From: Pontederia crassipes
Taxonomy: Eukaryota; Streptophyta; Magnoliopsida; Commelinales; Pontederiaceae
Reading direction: 5' to 3'
Assembly (NCBI GenBank): GCA_030549335.1
Contig: CM060194.1
Location: forward strand, 66,872,077 to 66,936,076
Length of the DNA stretch: 64,000 bases
Of the stretch, positions 23,206 through 36,250 are shown one piece after another; position 1 is the first letter of the stretch; each line of letters opens with the position of its first letter. A program made the translations under genes and the position numbers. The notes under the pieces are model-generated. The model worked only from the letters and a program-made list of their open reading frames with translations. It ran no database searches and had not been told where the DNA came from.

Positions 23206-25025
23206 ATGACTGTTGTCTTGAACAAAATGACCTCCTGTCCATTAAGTTTTTTTATTATTTGCTTGTTGGGTGAAAGTTGAGCTTCAATAGAAGGAATCCT
23301 GTCTGATCCAAACCTGTGAAATCTGTATTATAATGCAAGGCCGCATGGCGCATGTCAATTAAAGGTTTGGATTGGATTGTGGCATGCAACATATATCGGA
23401 CATCATCAGACTTAATTCCAAAGAAATGGAATTAAACAAAACATAGCACTATTGCAATGCAACATTAATCAGAACATCAAGTTTACAACCAAACGCTGAT
23501 GTTAATGCTATATTGTCAATAGCTCTGCCCCCATTTTTTTTTTCACTAAAACACCTCAGTCGAAGTCGCCAAGTAGCAATGCAGGCAAGCACTTTTACGA
23601 CAGTTCTTGTAACTAAGTTTCGAAAAGTATATGATGTTGACACTTGCATCAGTTAAAAAATAGCCGGGAACTTTTCAATTTTGGATGATAGCAAACTCTA
23701 ATGATAATGATAATTTTGAGTTTGTTTTGGCTACAAAAAATGGATATTTTGAGTTGATCTGCTTTAGTTCTAGACCTTTGATTCAAGAGAATTAAAGTTT
23801 GACATATTGTAGATATTCAGACTCTAGTTTCTTTTCAAATTTCAATTGTAAAACTTGGTAAAAGTTTGTCAAAATCTTTATTGAGACTGCGTTGTGGAGT
23901 GCTTTGCTACTGTGTTTTCTCAAAAAGAATGGCTTTCTTTGTTGTTAAGTTTAGGGATTTGATACGGATTATTAAGGATAATTTTATCTACCGATTGATT
24001 CTGTAAATAAAAAAGTGACTTAATTTTCTTTTATCTAGAAGGTTCAAATAAAAGAAAAAGTGAAAAAAAAAGTCCCTTTGCTTCTTTAAAACTTTTTATT
24101 CTCATAATATCACCATAGCGCTCTCAGAGCGAAAAAATTTCTTTCAATGGATGGAGCAGGTAAGCTCACAATACACTTACTGCAGCAAAGATCACAATTA
24201 TCATGTGAAGTGATCTTCATTTTAGTTTCCAAACCACCTTGTGCCTTGTCCTTTTCCTTTCTTCTTGCATATTTTTTTTCGTTGTACTTGGGTTTAAGAA
24301 TTTAAATTTTTATTAGTTCTTAAGAATCAATCAAGTTCTTATTTAATGGTTGGATGAAAAATATAATGATGAAGAATAAAAAAATGATTTGATAGATAAA
24401 TTTTATTGACTTTTTGGCTAAAAAGTAAGAATAAAAAATAAATATATTTTTATAATATAGAAAATCTTATATTTAAATAATATTATAATTTATTATTATT
24501 TAAGATAATGTAAAAATAGTTTAATAAATAATATTAACAATAAATAAATTAATAATATTCTACTATAATATCATACTAATTAAATTATAATAAATAACTA
24601 ATATAAACAAATAATTAAATAATATCTTAATATAATATAAATTATGTTAAATATGATTTGTGCCAATAATATCTTAATATACTATAAATTATATTATATA
24701 TATTTTTTAAAAATAAAAAAAAATAATTAGTAAATTATATTGTAATACAATAAATATAATTATAATATTTACATTAATTCCATTTAATTATTACTGGATT
24801 TTTATAATTATAATATTTATTAAGTTTAAATAAATTTATCTTATGTACTATATTATAATTATTTATTATTATTTACTTAATATTACAGTACATTCACTTG
24901 ATAAACTTAACTTGGATGGCATATCTTGACCTGTTATGGGGGAGATGAATTGTGTTTGCTGATTTGAAAATAAAACCTGGAGGGATTTAAATATGAGCAT
25001 TTTTATTTTGAGTACCAATTGTTGA
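23206..25025. other. Intergenic: duplicated block (23500-24010), then very AT-rich sequence
   Basis: 23520-24010 is a diverged, collinear copy of sequence upstream of the BARD1-like gene (28631-28693 and 34700-35920). Landmarks include TGAGACTGCGTTGTGGAG at 23884 and GGATTATTAAGG near 23965. From 24300 to 24900 the sequence is almost pure A/T. No gene seen. Confidence 0.65.
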
Positions 25026-28000
25026 GAATGTCTGAGCTAGAATGGAAAGTCCTACAACCATACAAAACTCATTAAATGAAATAAAAAAATTAACTTCAAA
25101 CTGGAATAGGTCTAATTTAGGAAGATTGGAAAATAGGAGACAAGAGATCACAGCTTTGGAAAAAAATGAAAGGCAAAGGCTATCTGATTTAGAGCTAAAA
25201 GTTCTGACATCAAAATATAATCAAGGTTACTTATTTAAGATAAATCAGTATTAAATGATTATCAATATCAAAGACAAACTGAATTAAAGAGAGAGACAAA
25301 AATATTTAATTCTTTCATCTTAGTACCCTAATTGGGCATAGGAGAAATCAAATAACTAAAAAATTAGGATGAAAGTAGTAATTTGCCAATTGATGAGAAT
25401 AAATATTGAATCATGTTTTATAAGATATTACTCAAATCACCCCAACTTTTCTGATTGGCCTATCTTACGACTCCTGCATAATTCCTGGGTCCCCAACCTG
25501 CTCTCGCCTGTTACTATTAAGGAGATTAAGGATTGTATTTGGCATATAGCATCAGGTAAGGCCGTAGGCCGACTTTACAAATGATTTTTTTTTTAAAACT
25601 ACTGGGATATATATGTAAAGAAATTCAATTCTTCCTTCTTCAAAATCAATTATCGAAAACTCTGAATTCACCATCATCACCTTCGTATAAAAAAGTCAAA
25701 TCTAACAATTGTATTTGACTACACCCATATTCTTGTATAGGGTAATAGCAAAAGTTTTGGCAAATAGATTAAAATCTACCTTGGAGAAGTTAATTGATAG
25801 TTCACAATCTGCATTTGTTAAGGATAGATCGATATAGGATAATATTTTTTTAGCCCAAAAAATTGCTCACTATATGATCATGGGTAGATAAAAGTATCTC
25901 ATTCTTAAGACAAAAATATGGAAAAATATTTCACGAGAATTTCTTGGAATGCATCTAAATTTATTAATTGGATTATGATTTGCAAGCAATTCTTAATCTC
26001 ACATGGAATATCAACGGATTTTTTTTCCCTTTACACAGGAGATTAAAATTGGGGGACCATCTCTCCTCGTACTTATTCATTCTTGTGCCACAAGTCTTTT
26101 CTTTCTTATTAAACAATCGAGTCATTTTGAGTACTATTAAACCTTTTAAGGTGGGGTCTCTTACTGTCAGTTATCTCTTATATGCAAATGACCTATTGGT
26201 ATGTATTATCGCTCCTGCTTCAAATTGCACAAAATTAAATGAAATCTTTAGAAAATTTAAGAAACTGACAAACCAGAGAATAAATTTAAGCAAGTCTATA
26301 ATCTGTCTTCCCCTTAAATTTCTTTTTATATATTGGGAACTCCAGTGTCATATAAAGTGCTCACTAAGAGTTTGCTTCTTAGCATTGAAACTCGGAATAA
26401 ATTAGTTGGTTGGAAGAAAATTCTAACACAGGGTGGGAAAATTATTATGATCAAATCTATCCTATCAACTATCCATATATCTTTTAGGTTCATTGAATCA
26501 TTTGAGCGAATATCAAGAACTGGTCTTCTTTTGAGGAAAAACAAGGCATGTATTTAACTAATTGGAGCACAATTATTGCCCAAACATGATGGGGTTTTAG
26601 GAACAAGGTGTTTAACCCATATAAGAACTGCCTTACTTGTAAGAAGAATCTAGCAATCCTAAATCATTCTCAGGATCTATTCACTAGCTTTGTAATTCAC
26701 GAATATCAAACTCCTCACCCATGACATCATTTTCCTCCTATGGTTGTTAAAGAGTTGGAGGATCTTATTACAAGTAATGGATAATATACAACTTTGGCCT
26801 AAAAAAGCATATTGGTAATGGTCTCTTTACGCATGCTTATTATCATCTGCCTACATATGTTAATGTTCAATCTCCACTTGCTTCTTTTATGATAGTTGAT
26901 CTTATGTTGCATTAAAGTCGGAATATTGATATTCTTATGTACTATTTCGCTTCCTGATTGTTATAAAAGATTTTATGTCTAAACCTACTTATTTTCTCAT
27001 ATATATGATGATACATGGATGTGGCCCTAAGGAACTCTGGGTTCCAATGACTAAGTCTGCCTAAAATTTTATTGATAATTCATTTGTGCCACCATTTTAT
27101 GCTGGATGGCACGTCTCGAAACTATCTGTAATTCTCCTTAAAATCTAGTTTTTTCTTTAAAACTAGCACACTATCTTATCCCCACAAAACGTATGCTTAC
27201 TAGATTCCATTGTTTTATTAACCTTGTATGTACTCTTTGTGGTGTTGGTATTGAAATAAATATACATCTACTTTTTGAATGCTCTGTGACCTTTGAAGTG
27301 TAGAGCCTCTTTTTAATTCGAAGACTGAATCAAAGAAAGTTATGGTTTCTATTACTTTTGCTCCTGCTCACATTTTCTAAAACTCTTTGCTCTATCGTTA
27401 TGGGGATTTGGAAGATGAGAAACTATGCTTATTTCAGTTTCATCTAAGCAATCACTAGATGGTCTAATCGCAAGTTGTGGCTCTATTATGAGTTAAACAT
27501 GCTTCATAACTATGAGGTTACCTTCCCCAACAAACTCAGATGACTCTTATCTGAGCAATTATAGGGTGGAGGGAGTGGGCTACAATATTATTAGAGAAAC
27601 TAATACTAAGTTTATTTGTGCACGAGCCATTTTTGAATGATTTCATTCGGCATTGGAGGCAGAGGGTTAGGGCATTCTTAGCGGCTTGCTCCATTGTGAT
27701 TGGTTGTGCATTGAGCAAATCATCCTTGCGACTAGAGGTGTTCATAGATCATGTTGAACCTGACATATGAACAAATTTGACCCGACCTATCAAATTTGAT
27801 CAGGTCAAGACAATGCCCTTTGGGGAAACATATCCGACTCGGGTTGGGTGGTTGTGTCACAAAACCATCATTTTTTACTTTTTTTCTAAGTTTTTCCTTT
27901 CATTTTTTAAAAATTATTTAATATAAAAATGTTATTTAATATTTATTTTAAAGCGTTAGAATAAGTTTTCTCAATATTTAAATATTATTTTCACACTTAA

Positions 28001-28482
28001 AATATTTTTTATATAAAATTTTAAATCAAATAATTGAATTACAAAAGTAAACAAAATTAATCATCAGGTCAAATCAAGTTGACTCGGATTGAGATTTCTC
28101 AATCCGTACCTGACCTAATTCCCGTTCCAATGAATACTCGTGACTCTCTATTGTAGCGTCTATTATCAACAAGCAATCCTTGGCGTCTTGTTTTTCTCCA
28201 AAAGAAAATGTATATCTATTAGTAAATGCTCCAGAGAGGTCCTTGACGTCTTAAGAACATCTTTATGACATTTGGATCCTTGTTCCTAAATTTTCACAAT
28301 TTAAATGGATGCATGTAAATCATTTGGCCAATGTAAAGGCAAACTCCCTAACTTCTTTTGGTAGAAGATCATCTATTGATCGTCTTTGAAATGATATTCG
28401 AAACTTCTTAGACATTTTGTATACAAACTCTACATTTTATTTAATGGAACGCAGCGATTTTCTTCTAAAAAAACAAAAGAAA
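25026..28482 (+). mobile_element. Degenerate L1-type LINE
   Basis: Collinear remains of ORF2. The linker at 25042-25254 (GRLENRRQEITALEK) is followed by the RT start near 25520 (EIKDCIWHIASGKAVG) and RT palm pieces at 25968-26405 (RRLKLGDHLSSYLFILV). The catalytic motif is changed to YAND from YADD (about 26181). Next come GTPVSYKVLTKSLLLSIETR at 26336, a zinc-knuckle region near 27230 (CTLCGVGIE...HLLFEC), and an RNase H-like domain from about 27560, interrupted by a repeat at 27732-28142 and ending KWMHVNHLANVKANSL near 28340. A poly(A)-rich tail ends about 28482. Many stops and frameshifts are present; no clear target duplication found. Confidence 0.88.
27732..28142 (+). repeat. Dispersed non-coding repeat, copy 2, inserted in the LINE
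   Basis: Splits the RNase H-like domain of the LINE: translations before (RAFLAACSIVIGCALSK) and after (IINKQSLAS) are consecutive parts of one domain. The inserted 0.4 kb matches the reverse complement of 18360-18826. Exact boundaries and target duplication are not resolved. Confidence 0.75.
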
Positions 28483-28693
28483 AAAAAAGTCCATCCAAAC
28501 CAAGCCATTTCCCTGACTTGCCTTTCCTTTAATTTCCTTTCCATCTCTCACAGTTTTTGAATTGCTCGTGGCCGAGGGAAACCTCCTCTTCTGATAAGTT
28601 GTTTTCCATTTTTGAGATACTGTTAATAACTCTGCCCAAACTGTTTGTTTTTTTGCCTAAAATGCCTCAGTCAAGTCTCAAAGAAGGAGCACA
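28483..28693. other. Left part of the duplicated block, cut by the gypsy element
   Basis: 28631-28690 resembles 23519-23570 (CTCTGCCC, then a T run, then ACCTCAGTC/GCCTCAGTC). It continues beyond the gypsy insertion at about 34700. Confidence 0.55.
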
Positions 28694-29221
28694 TGTCTCG
28701 GGGGCTTCTCCCCGGGGCACGTCGAGTTATCTTACCATGTATTTTCCTTTTCAACCCACTTTTGTACTTAGTTTATTTTCTAAGTGTGGTGGTGGCAGTT
28801 TTGTAATTTGCACTCCAAAAAAGTGCACCCCCGGAGATGGTCCTCCACACCACATGTCGCAATTCTACCACCCGAAACGATGGTATAGTAGGGGAGACCC
28901 GCTAGTGCTCCCCCGAAGCATTGTAATCATTCATATTTACTCAACAAAGATTTCAAACTTCCCTAAATCTAGCATCGTGCCTTGAGCGTGGGGTGGCAAC
29001 CCACAAAATAGCGTCCCAAAGCGTCCCAAGCGATCGAACGTTACGCCGAGATGCTCGTTTACTCACAAACGCCTCCACCGAAGAAGCATCCGTTCGGGAC
29101 CATGCATCCCAAAAAATTGTGGCATAAGCAAGCTTCCGCAAGCGCTCAAAAGAGCTTGCCTAGACGTTGGTCACGTCTAGGCGCCGTACGGGTCGGTCGA
29201 GCGAAAAATGACCCCGTGACA
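28694..29221 (+). repeat. Left LTR of the gypsy element
   Basis: 528 bp, from TGTCTCGGGGGC to CCCCGTGACA. Matches 33878-34420. Confidence 0.93.
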
Positions 29222-29224
29222 AGT

Positions 29225-29236
29225 TGGTATCGGAGC
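29225..29236 (+). other. Primer-binding site of the gypsy element
   Basis: TGGTATCGGAGC, three bases inside the left LTR, is a one-base variant of the initiator Met-tRNA complement. Confidence 0.8.
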
Positions 29237-29282
29237 AGCATTTCTGGGACTGCTCAAGTTGGCGTTCGGCGATCAAGGAGGA

Positions 29283-30422
29283 ATGACGTCGAACTCGAAG
29301 ATGACGAATGAACCCATCGCACCGGAGAAGGGCCGCCAGGAGCGAGGGCGTGCCCGCTCGAAGGACACCATGTCCGCTTTCGAGCAACGCCTCGGTCAAT
29401 TCCAATTGGACGTAGACGAGATGCAAGACCAACTCGTAATGCACGAGCAGGAGTTGGAGAAGACCGTGGATCTCACAATGGTGCGGGATGAGATAGCGCC
29501 GTTGTATACACGGCTCGAGTCCATGGAGGCGACGATCATTGACATGCGGGAGACCTTGGACAATAGTCTCTCAAACATGCAATTCGAGATGGAGGAAAAG
29601 TTCAAGACCATACGAGAAGAACTCAAGCGATGGTATGGAGATGGGCGGCATCCCGAGGCGCCCGCCCCGCATGAGGCAAGGATTGAGGTACCGAAGCCGC
29701 GGCCCTACAAAGGCGAGTGGTCGGCAAAGGAGATCAACGACTTCCTGTGGAACGTTCGAAGGTACATGGAGGCCTTGGACATGACGTCCGAAGTGAGGAA
29801 GGTGAAGACCGCATCCTTCTACTTGCAAGATGCGGCGAGTCTGTGGTGGCGGTGTCATTGCGACGACATGGAGCGTGACATCGTTGATCCCATTGTGAAG
29901 TGGGACGACTTCAAGAGGCAGCTTACCAACTACTTCTGCCCTGCCAAGTCGGGACTGGAGGCCAAGATTGCATTGTTCAACATTTGCCAGAAGGGCACGT
30001 TGAAGGAGTACGTGAAAGAGTTCACCGAGCTCCGCCTACAGAATTCCCAAGTGGACGAAGACACGTTACTAGCGATCTTCGTGAAGGGTTTGAAGCCATG
30101 GGCTAGGACGGAGTTGGAGTGACGAGATTGCCCCAACCTCCGCTCGCTAGTCGCCCCTGCGGAGTCGCTCGTGGAGTATGCCAAAGTGAGCGCTCCACCA
30201 CCAAAGCCCTCGGGCAAGGGCAATGGTGGAGGAGAGAAGTCGAAGTCACAAGGAGGCAAGTCGCACTATCAAGACAAAGGCAAGGGACACCAAGACAGGA
30301 AGCCCAACAATGAAATATTCAAGAGGGACGGAAAGCCGCCAAAGCCTTGCTACATTTGTAAGGCCACATTGGACAAGCGATTGTCCGCAGAAGGCGACAG
30401 TCAATGCAATGTATTGCCCTGA
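29283..30422 (+). pseudogene. gypsy gag
   Basis: Open from 29283 to 30122: a charged coiled-coil N-terminal part, then the retrotransposon gag core (FYLQDAASLWW, IALFNICQKGTLKEYVKEF). A stop at 30120-30122 is followed by the same frame continuing with a lysine/glycine-rich segment to 30422. The zinc knuckle (CYICK...DCPQK) is split by a frameshift near 30360. Confidence 0.88.
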
Positions 30423-30429
30423 CGAGAAG

Positions 30430-33400
30430 GAGAAAGAGGAGGCGTGTCTCAGTTCGATGCACGTTCTCAGCGCCATCAACGTCTCGAAGGGTCCTTCAAC
30501 GGCTGCTCGACTTTATACGGACATCAAATTGAACGGGCAAGTCTTCAATGCCCTCATCGACACGGGAGCTTCGGAGTTATTCGTGTCGGAAGTGGCTGCC
30601 AAGAAGCTGAAGCTGCCACTACATAAGACAAACGTCACGTTAAAGACGGTGAACGTGAAGTCTATCTCGACCACAGGAATTTCTCCTGGAGTGAAGGTTC
30701 GAATCGGCAAGTGGTTGGGAAGCTTCGACGTGACGGTGACACCAGTGGTGGGCATCTCTTTTCTGCGACACATCACTGCATGTGTCATCCCGCTCACCAA
30801 CTCGATGGTCATCTTCGACCCCAAGGGATCTTACAACGTCCATGTGAGGTCAGACGGGGATCTCAAATAGAAGACCCTCTCCGCCATGCAAGTGGCGAAG
30901 GGGTTGCGCAAACAGGAGCACACCTTCCTAGCGACCGTCATCTTGGAAGATCCGGGACCCTCCACTCCATCACCTCCCAAAGTCCTTGAAACCCTTGAGG
31001 ACTTTGCGGACGTCATGCCCCCGAAACTCCCAAAATGATTGCCGTCGAAGCGTGAAGTGGATCATATCATCGACTTAGTCTCAGGATCGAAAGCCCCACA
31101 TGGAGTCCCCTATTGACTCGCCCCTTCGGAACTCGCAGAACTCCGTAAGCAACTGACCGAACTATTGGATGCAGGGTATGTTCGGCCTTCAAAGTCTCCA
31201 TATGGCATCCCGGTTCTCTTTCAGAAGAAGCATGATGGTTCCCTCCGGATGTGCATCGACTACCGGGCGCTCAACAAGCTTACGGTGAAAAACAAGTACC
31301 CCATCCCCTTGGTGGTGGACTTGTTCGACCAACTTGGCGGTGCAAGATGGTTTACCAAGTTGAATTTACGTTCGGGCAATTGGCAAGTCTGGATCGCGGA
31401 AGATGATGTGCAGAAGACGGCGTGCATCACAAGATATGGCTCCTACGAGTTCCTCGTTATGTCTTTCGGTTCACCAATGCCCCGACGACCTTCTGCACCC
31501 TCATTAACAAGGTATTGCAACCATTCCTTGACAGGTTCGTGGTTGTCTACCTCGACGACATTATGATCTACAACCACATATTGGAGGAGCATATCGAGCA
31601 CATTCGGCAAGTATTCGAGGTGTTGCGGCAGAATGAACTCTACGTCAAGCGAGAGAAGTGTGCCTTCGCTCAACCGGAAGTACACTTCTTGGGACATGTC
31701 GTCGAAAGTGGAAAGCTGAAAATGGATAGCGCGAAGATTCGGGCCATCGTGGAGTGGGAACCACGCAAGCGGATTCCCGACATGCGTTCGTTCCTTGGCT
31801 TGACGAACTACTATAGGCGGTTTGTCAAGGGGTATTCACATGTGACGACCCCTTTGACAAATCTCCTCCGGAAGAATGTGAAGTGGGAGTGGACGCCGAC
31901 ATGCCAGGAAGCATTCGACACTCTCAAGAAGGCCATGACGGAGGAACCGGTGCTCGTCCTGCCAGACCACATCAAGCCCTATGAGGTACAGATAGATGCT
32001 TCTGACTATGCCATTGGAGGAGTTCTTATGCAGGAGGGACGTCCCGTGGCGTTCGAGAGTCGCAAACTCAACGACACGAAGCGACGCTACGCCGTTTAGG
32101 AGAAGGAGATGACCGCGGTGATTCACTGCCTTCGAACATGGTAGCACTACTTTCTCGGGTCGCGATTTCATATCAAGACGGACAATGTCGCAACAAGTTA
32201 CTTCGAGACACAGAAGAAGCTCTCGCCGAAGCAAGTAAGTTGACAAAATTTCATGACGGAATTCGACTATGTCCTGGAGTACAAGCCTGACAAGACGAAT
32301 GTCGTTGTCGACGCCCTCAGTCGACGCGCAGAATTGGCGGCCATGAGCTCCTCTCAGGCCGACCTCATCGAGAGGATCAAGAAGGGATTGGAGTCAGACC
32401 TCACAGCGAAGAACTTATTCAAGCAAGTGACAGAGGACGAGACACGCCGCTTTTGGGTGGAAGATGGGCTGATCTTCACCAAGGAACGTCGCATTTACGT
32501 TCCACTCTTCGACAACTTGCGGCGCACTATCATGCAAGAGTGTCACGACTCCAAGTGGGCGGGACATACGGGCATCCGCCGCACTTTGGCACTCATCGAA
32601 GATAACTACTTCTGGTCAAGGATGGAGGATGACATTGAAGCTTTCGTGAAGACCTGCCTTGTTTGCCAGCAAGACAAGAACATCAATCAAGCGCTCGACG
32701 GACTTCTGGAACCTCTACCCATCCCAGAGCGTCCATGGAAAGATGTCTCCATGGACTTCATCAGAGACCTGCCCAAGTCTGAAGGGGCAAGTACCATCAT
32801 GGTGGTCGTCGATCGGTTCTCCAAGTATGTCTGAAGGGACAAGTACCATCATGGTGGTCGTCGATCGGTTCTCCAAGTATGTCATCTTCGCCGCCGGCTC
32901 CGCAAGTTGTCCTGCTATTAAAGCTGCGGAGTTATTCATGAAGCATGTAGTGAAGTATTGGGGCCTACCGCAAAGCATCGTCAGCGATCGGAATGGGCGA
33001 TTCGTTAGCAACTTCTGGAAGGAATTGTTCAAGATGATGGGCTCCAACCTGCATTTCTCGACATCATTTCATCCTCAAACCGACGGCCAAACTGAGAGGG
33101 TGAATTGTATCCTGGAGATCTACTTGCGGCACTATGTGAGTGCCAATCAGAAAGACTGGGCGAAGCTACTCGACATCGCACAATTCTCCTACAACCTGCA
33201 ATGGAGCGAGTCGACCAATCGGAATCCCTTCGAGATAGTGATGGAACAACAACCTCTTACGCCCCAGGCCGTCGTCACTTCTTATGGTGGCAAAGTCTCC
33301 GCCGCTCACCGCATGACGAGGGAATGACATAAGCAGAATGACATGGTGAGAGCATGTTTGCACAAGGCGTCGAAGCGCATGAAGAAGTGGGCGGACACCG

Positions 33401-33830
33401 CCCGACGGGACGTCAACTTTGAAGTCGGAGACTTGGTCCTAGTGAAGCTGGTCCAACATCTTCGGCCAAGTGAGAAGAATCTGCACAAGGGCCTCGTTAG
33501 GCGTTACGAGGACCCCTTTAAGATCCTGAAGAAGGTAAGCAAGGTGGCCTACAAGTTGGAGCTCCCGCTCCAGATGCAGCAACACTCCGTCTTCCATATC
33601 AGTCTGCTCAAGTCTTTTGTTGAAGACACTGAAGATCTCGGACGTGGGGTTTCAAACCGCGCCCGTCGGCCATCCGTCAGCAGTTTATTGATCAAGTTGA
33701 AGAAGTACTCGCCGTCCGCACGAAGAATCAAAAGAAGGAATATCTTGTTCGATGGAACGGAAGATCGGACGCCGACACAAGTTGGGAGATAGCCGAAGAC
33801 CTGTGACAGTTCAAGCAGAAGATTGAAGAA
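30430..33830 (+). pseudogene. gypsy pol: protease, RT, RNase H, integrase, chromodomain
   Basis: Protease with ALIDTGASELFV near 30550. Stops at 30868, about 31036 and 31114. RT from about 31130 ([17 protein letters not shown]), frame change near 31475, then the intact catalytic YLDDIMIY near 31550. RNase H with IDASDYAIGGVL near 31993, broken at 32097 and 32244. Integrase zinc motif H-x-H/C-x-x-C (GHTGIRRTL...CLVCQQDK, 32560-32680). Integrase core interrupted by a 52 bp tandem duplication (32778-32881), followed by VSDRNGRFVS and HPQTDGQTERVN. The end (33696-33800) translates in another frame as a chromodomain (EYLVRWNGRSDADTSWE), which marks a chromovirus. Confidence 0.92.
32778..32881 (+). 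repeat. 52 bp tandem duplication in the integrase core
   Basis: The segment TCTGAAGGGGCAAGTACC... at 32778 repeats at 32830 with one G-to-A change. Because 52 is not a multiple of three, it shifts the integrase frame and creates a stop at the junction. Confidence 0.93.
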
Positions 33831-33877
33831 TTCCAAGCTGCAGCTCTAGGGACGTCGCTGACTTGAGTGGGGGAGAA

Positions 33878-34420
33878 TGTCCCGGGGGCTTCTCCCCGGG
33901 GCACGTCGAGTTATCTTATCATGTATTTTCCTTTTCAACCCACTTTTGTACTTAGTTTATTTTCTAAGTGTGGTGGTGGCAGTTTTATAATTTGCACTCC
34001 AGAAAAGTGCACTCCCAGAGATGGTCCTCCACACCACACGTCGCAATTCTACCATCCGAAACGATGGTATAGTAGGGGAGACCCGCTAGTGCTCCCCCAA
34101 AGTATTGTAATCATTCATATTTACTCAACAAAGATTTTAAGCTTCCCTAAATCTAGCACCGTGCCTTAAACGTGGGGTGGCAACCCACAAAAGAGCGTCC
34201 CAAAACATCCCAAGCGATCGAACGTTACTCCGAGGTGCCCGTTTGCTCACAAACGCCTCCACCGAAGAAGCATCCGCTCGGGACCGTGCGTCCCAAAAAG
34301 TTATGGCATACAAAAAGTGACATAAGTAAGCTTCCGTAAAGCGCTCAAAAGAGCTTACCTAGACGTTGGACACGTCTAGGCGCCGCACGGGTCGATCGAG
34401 CGAAAAATGACCCCGTGACA
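33878..34420 (+). repeat. Right LTR of the gypsy element
   Basis: 543 bp. Differs in length from the left LTR mainly by about 14 extra bases near 34311 (ACAAAAAGTGACAT region). Confidence 0.93.
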
Positions 34421-36250
34421 CACACACCCAAAAAACAAATGCTGGGCATCTGAGAGCAACAAATGATACAGTGCAGGGGAGACTCCCACCTACTTTCTTT
34501 TTTGAAAAAAAAAAGATAGAATGCAAGGGACTCCAACTACTACTTCATCCCAAACTGTTGAACAAAGTACTACTGTGTTTGACTATAGTTCACCTAGCTA
34601 ATCATAAAAGAATATACATATATAATAATAATGAGATGTTCTACACTTTCATCTTTCAATTAGATTAGCCAAAGCATACATATCTATACATCGGTGATAA
34701 CATGGAGTTTTACAAGTTTGGATGATGGCAAGCTATAAAAAAATGTCCATTTTGAATCCTTTTTTACTATAAAAAATTTGGCAATTTCGAGTTGGCATGC
34801 TTTAGTTTAGAGCTTGGACCAATGCAAACTCATCAAAACTAGTACTATATTTGGATTGAGGTCCTTCAAAATTAGTATTATGTTTGGATTGAGATGAAAG
34901 GAGAGTAAAAAGAATGAAGGGAAGGCAAAATAATAAAAAAATCTTATTTGAATGGAAGATGATGGAGGCAAAATAAAATTTTAATGGAAGATGATGGAGG
35001 AAAATTTTTATTTTTTTCATTTCTTTTTATTTGTGTTATTTTGTTTCAATTTCAAAATAGACCATAAAATTTTTTTTCCCTTCTCTTTTTTATCTTCTCC
35101 ATTTTATTCCCTTCTTCTTAACGAGCCTTCATCCAAATAGATCATAAAGTTTGTCGATTTAAAATATTTTCGCAAAGGTGACTCCATCTTCATTCCAAAA
35201 GTATTCATGCCTCTTCGTTAATGCTGGACATTTTTATCCCTATATAATAAATTAGAATGATTATAATATTTTTTTGAGTGACAATATAAAGAGAAAATAT
35301 TGGGGTCAGACAATTTTTTCAAAAAAAAAATAATCTGCCAATTTTGGACAATTTTGTAAAGTAAAAAATCATTCTAAAATCACATATTACAATTAATTTC
35401 ATTTTTCACGTTCAATTACGCCGAAATGACTGTGATACTACTCAGTCTAATGATGGTACAAGAGAACAAGCAAAACTAAATATCATTTAAAAATAGGAGT
35501 AATATTTTAGTTATAATAAATATTAAGAAATATTTGATTCTGGTTGAGTTTTTTTAATTTTTTTAGGAGTTCTAATTTAAATCATGATTTTATTTGTTTC
35601 AAAAAATGAATGTAATTTGTTTTTATGAAGATCTGGATTTTCAGTTTTTAAATCTACTTTTTTAATTAAGATATATTTTTTAAAAAAAGGATATAGAGTC
35701 TTACTTACACTCCTAGTGAACATGCTCAAACTTTAATTTCTATTAATTGTTTATCCCAAAACTTAGTGATTTTTTTTTAAAAAAAACTTATTGAGACTGC
35801 ATTGTGGAGTATTTTTTCCGTTGAGTTTTCTTTAAAAAATCCTTACTTTTATTAAGGTGAGGACTTGATAAGGATTATTGATACTATATCTACAGATTCT
35901 GAAAATAAAGCTAACTTATTTATTCTCCCGAGCCTAAATTTGGAATTTTCAACATTTACATTAAAATTTGAATTTAATGCTGAACTTTTTAGTATTTATT
36001 AAATTTTAGATAGCGCCTCAACCTTGTTGGATCCTGATATCTATTATTTTATTAATCTATTATTATTATCATCATTATTATTACTATTAATCCAGAAAAC
36101 AAATAGCAGTAATAAGTATTCTCAATTTCTCATTCCAATAAAAGAATTATTTTTCCTCCCTTTGCATGTGCTGGTTTGGTTTTGGATTGGAAAAGGTGGG
36201 TGAGGAGCAGAGAAGAGTTTGAGCAACTGAGCAAGAACACGGAGAAGAAG
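34421..36250. other. Intergenic upstream of the BARD1-like gene, including the duplicated block
   Basis: 34700-35920 carries the right-hand part of the block also found at 23680-24010: TTTGGATGATGGCAAGC near 34720, TGAGACTGCATTGTGGAG at 35792 and TTGATAAGGATTATTGATAC near 35868. 35920-36180 is AT-rich and probably proximal promoter; no clear TATA box was found. Confidence 0.6.

Larger units (their letters stand above)
28694..34420 (+). mobile_element. Ty3/gypsy chromovirus LTR retrotransposon, complete but inactive
   Basis: Two LTRs, a primer-binding site, gag, protease, RT, RNase H, integrase and a chromodomain occur in that order, which is the chromovirus layout. A polypurine stretch (GAGTGGGGGAGAA) precedes the right LTR. 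By eye the LTRs differ at about 33 positions, mostly transitions, plus two small indels, so the insertion is not recent. Flanks both show CACA next to the LTRs, but this is too simple a sequence to be firm target-duplication evidence. Frames are broken at several places. Confidence 0.95.

Noticed and set aside
24300-24900. Very AT-rich stretch as a matrix attachment region
   Set aside because: Base composition alone is no evidence of function; similar stretches occur throughout the spacers.
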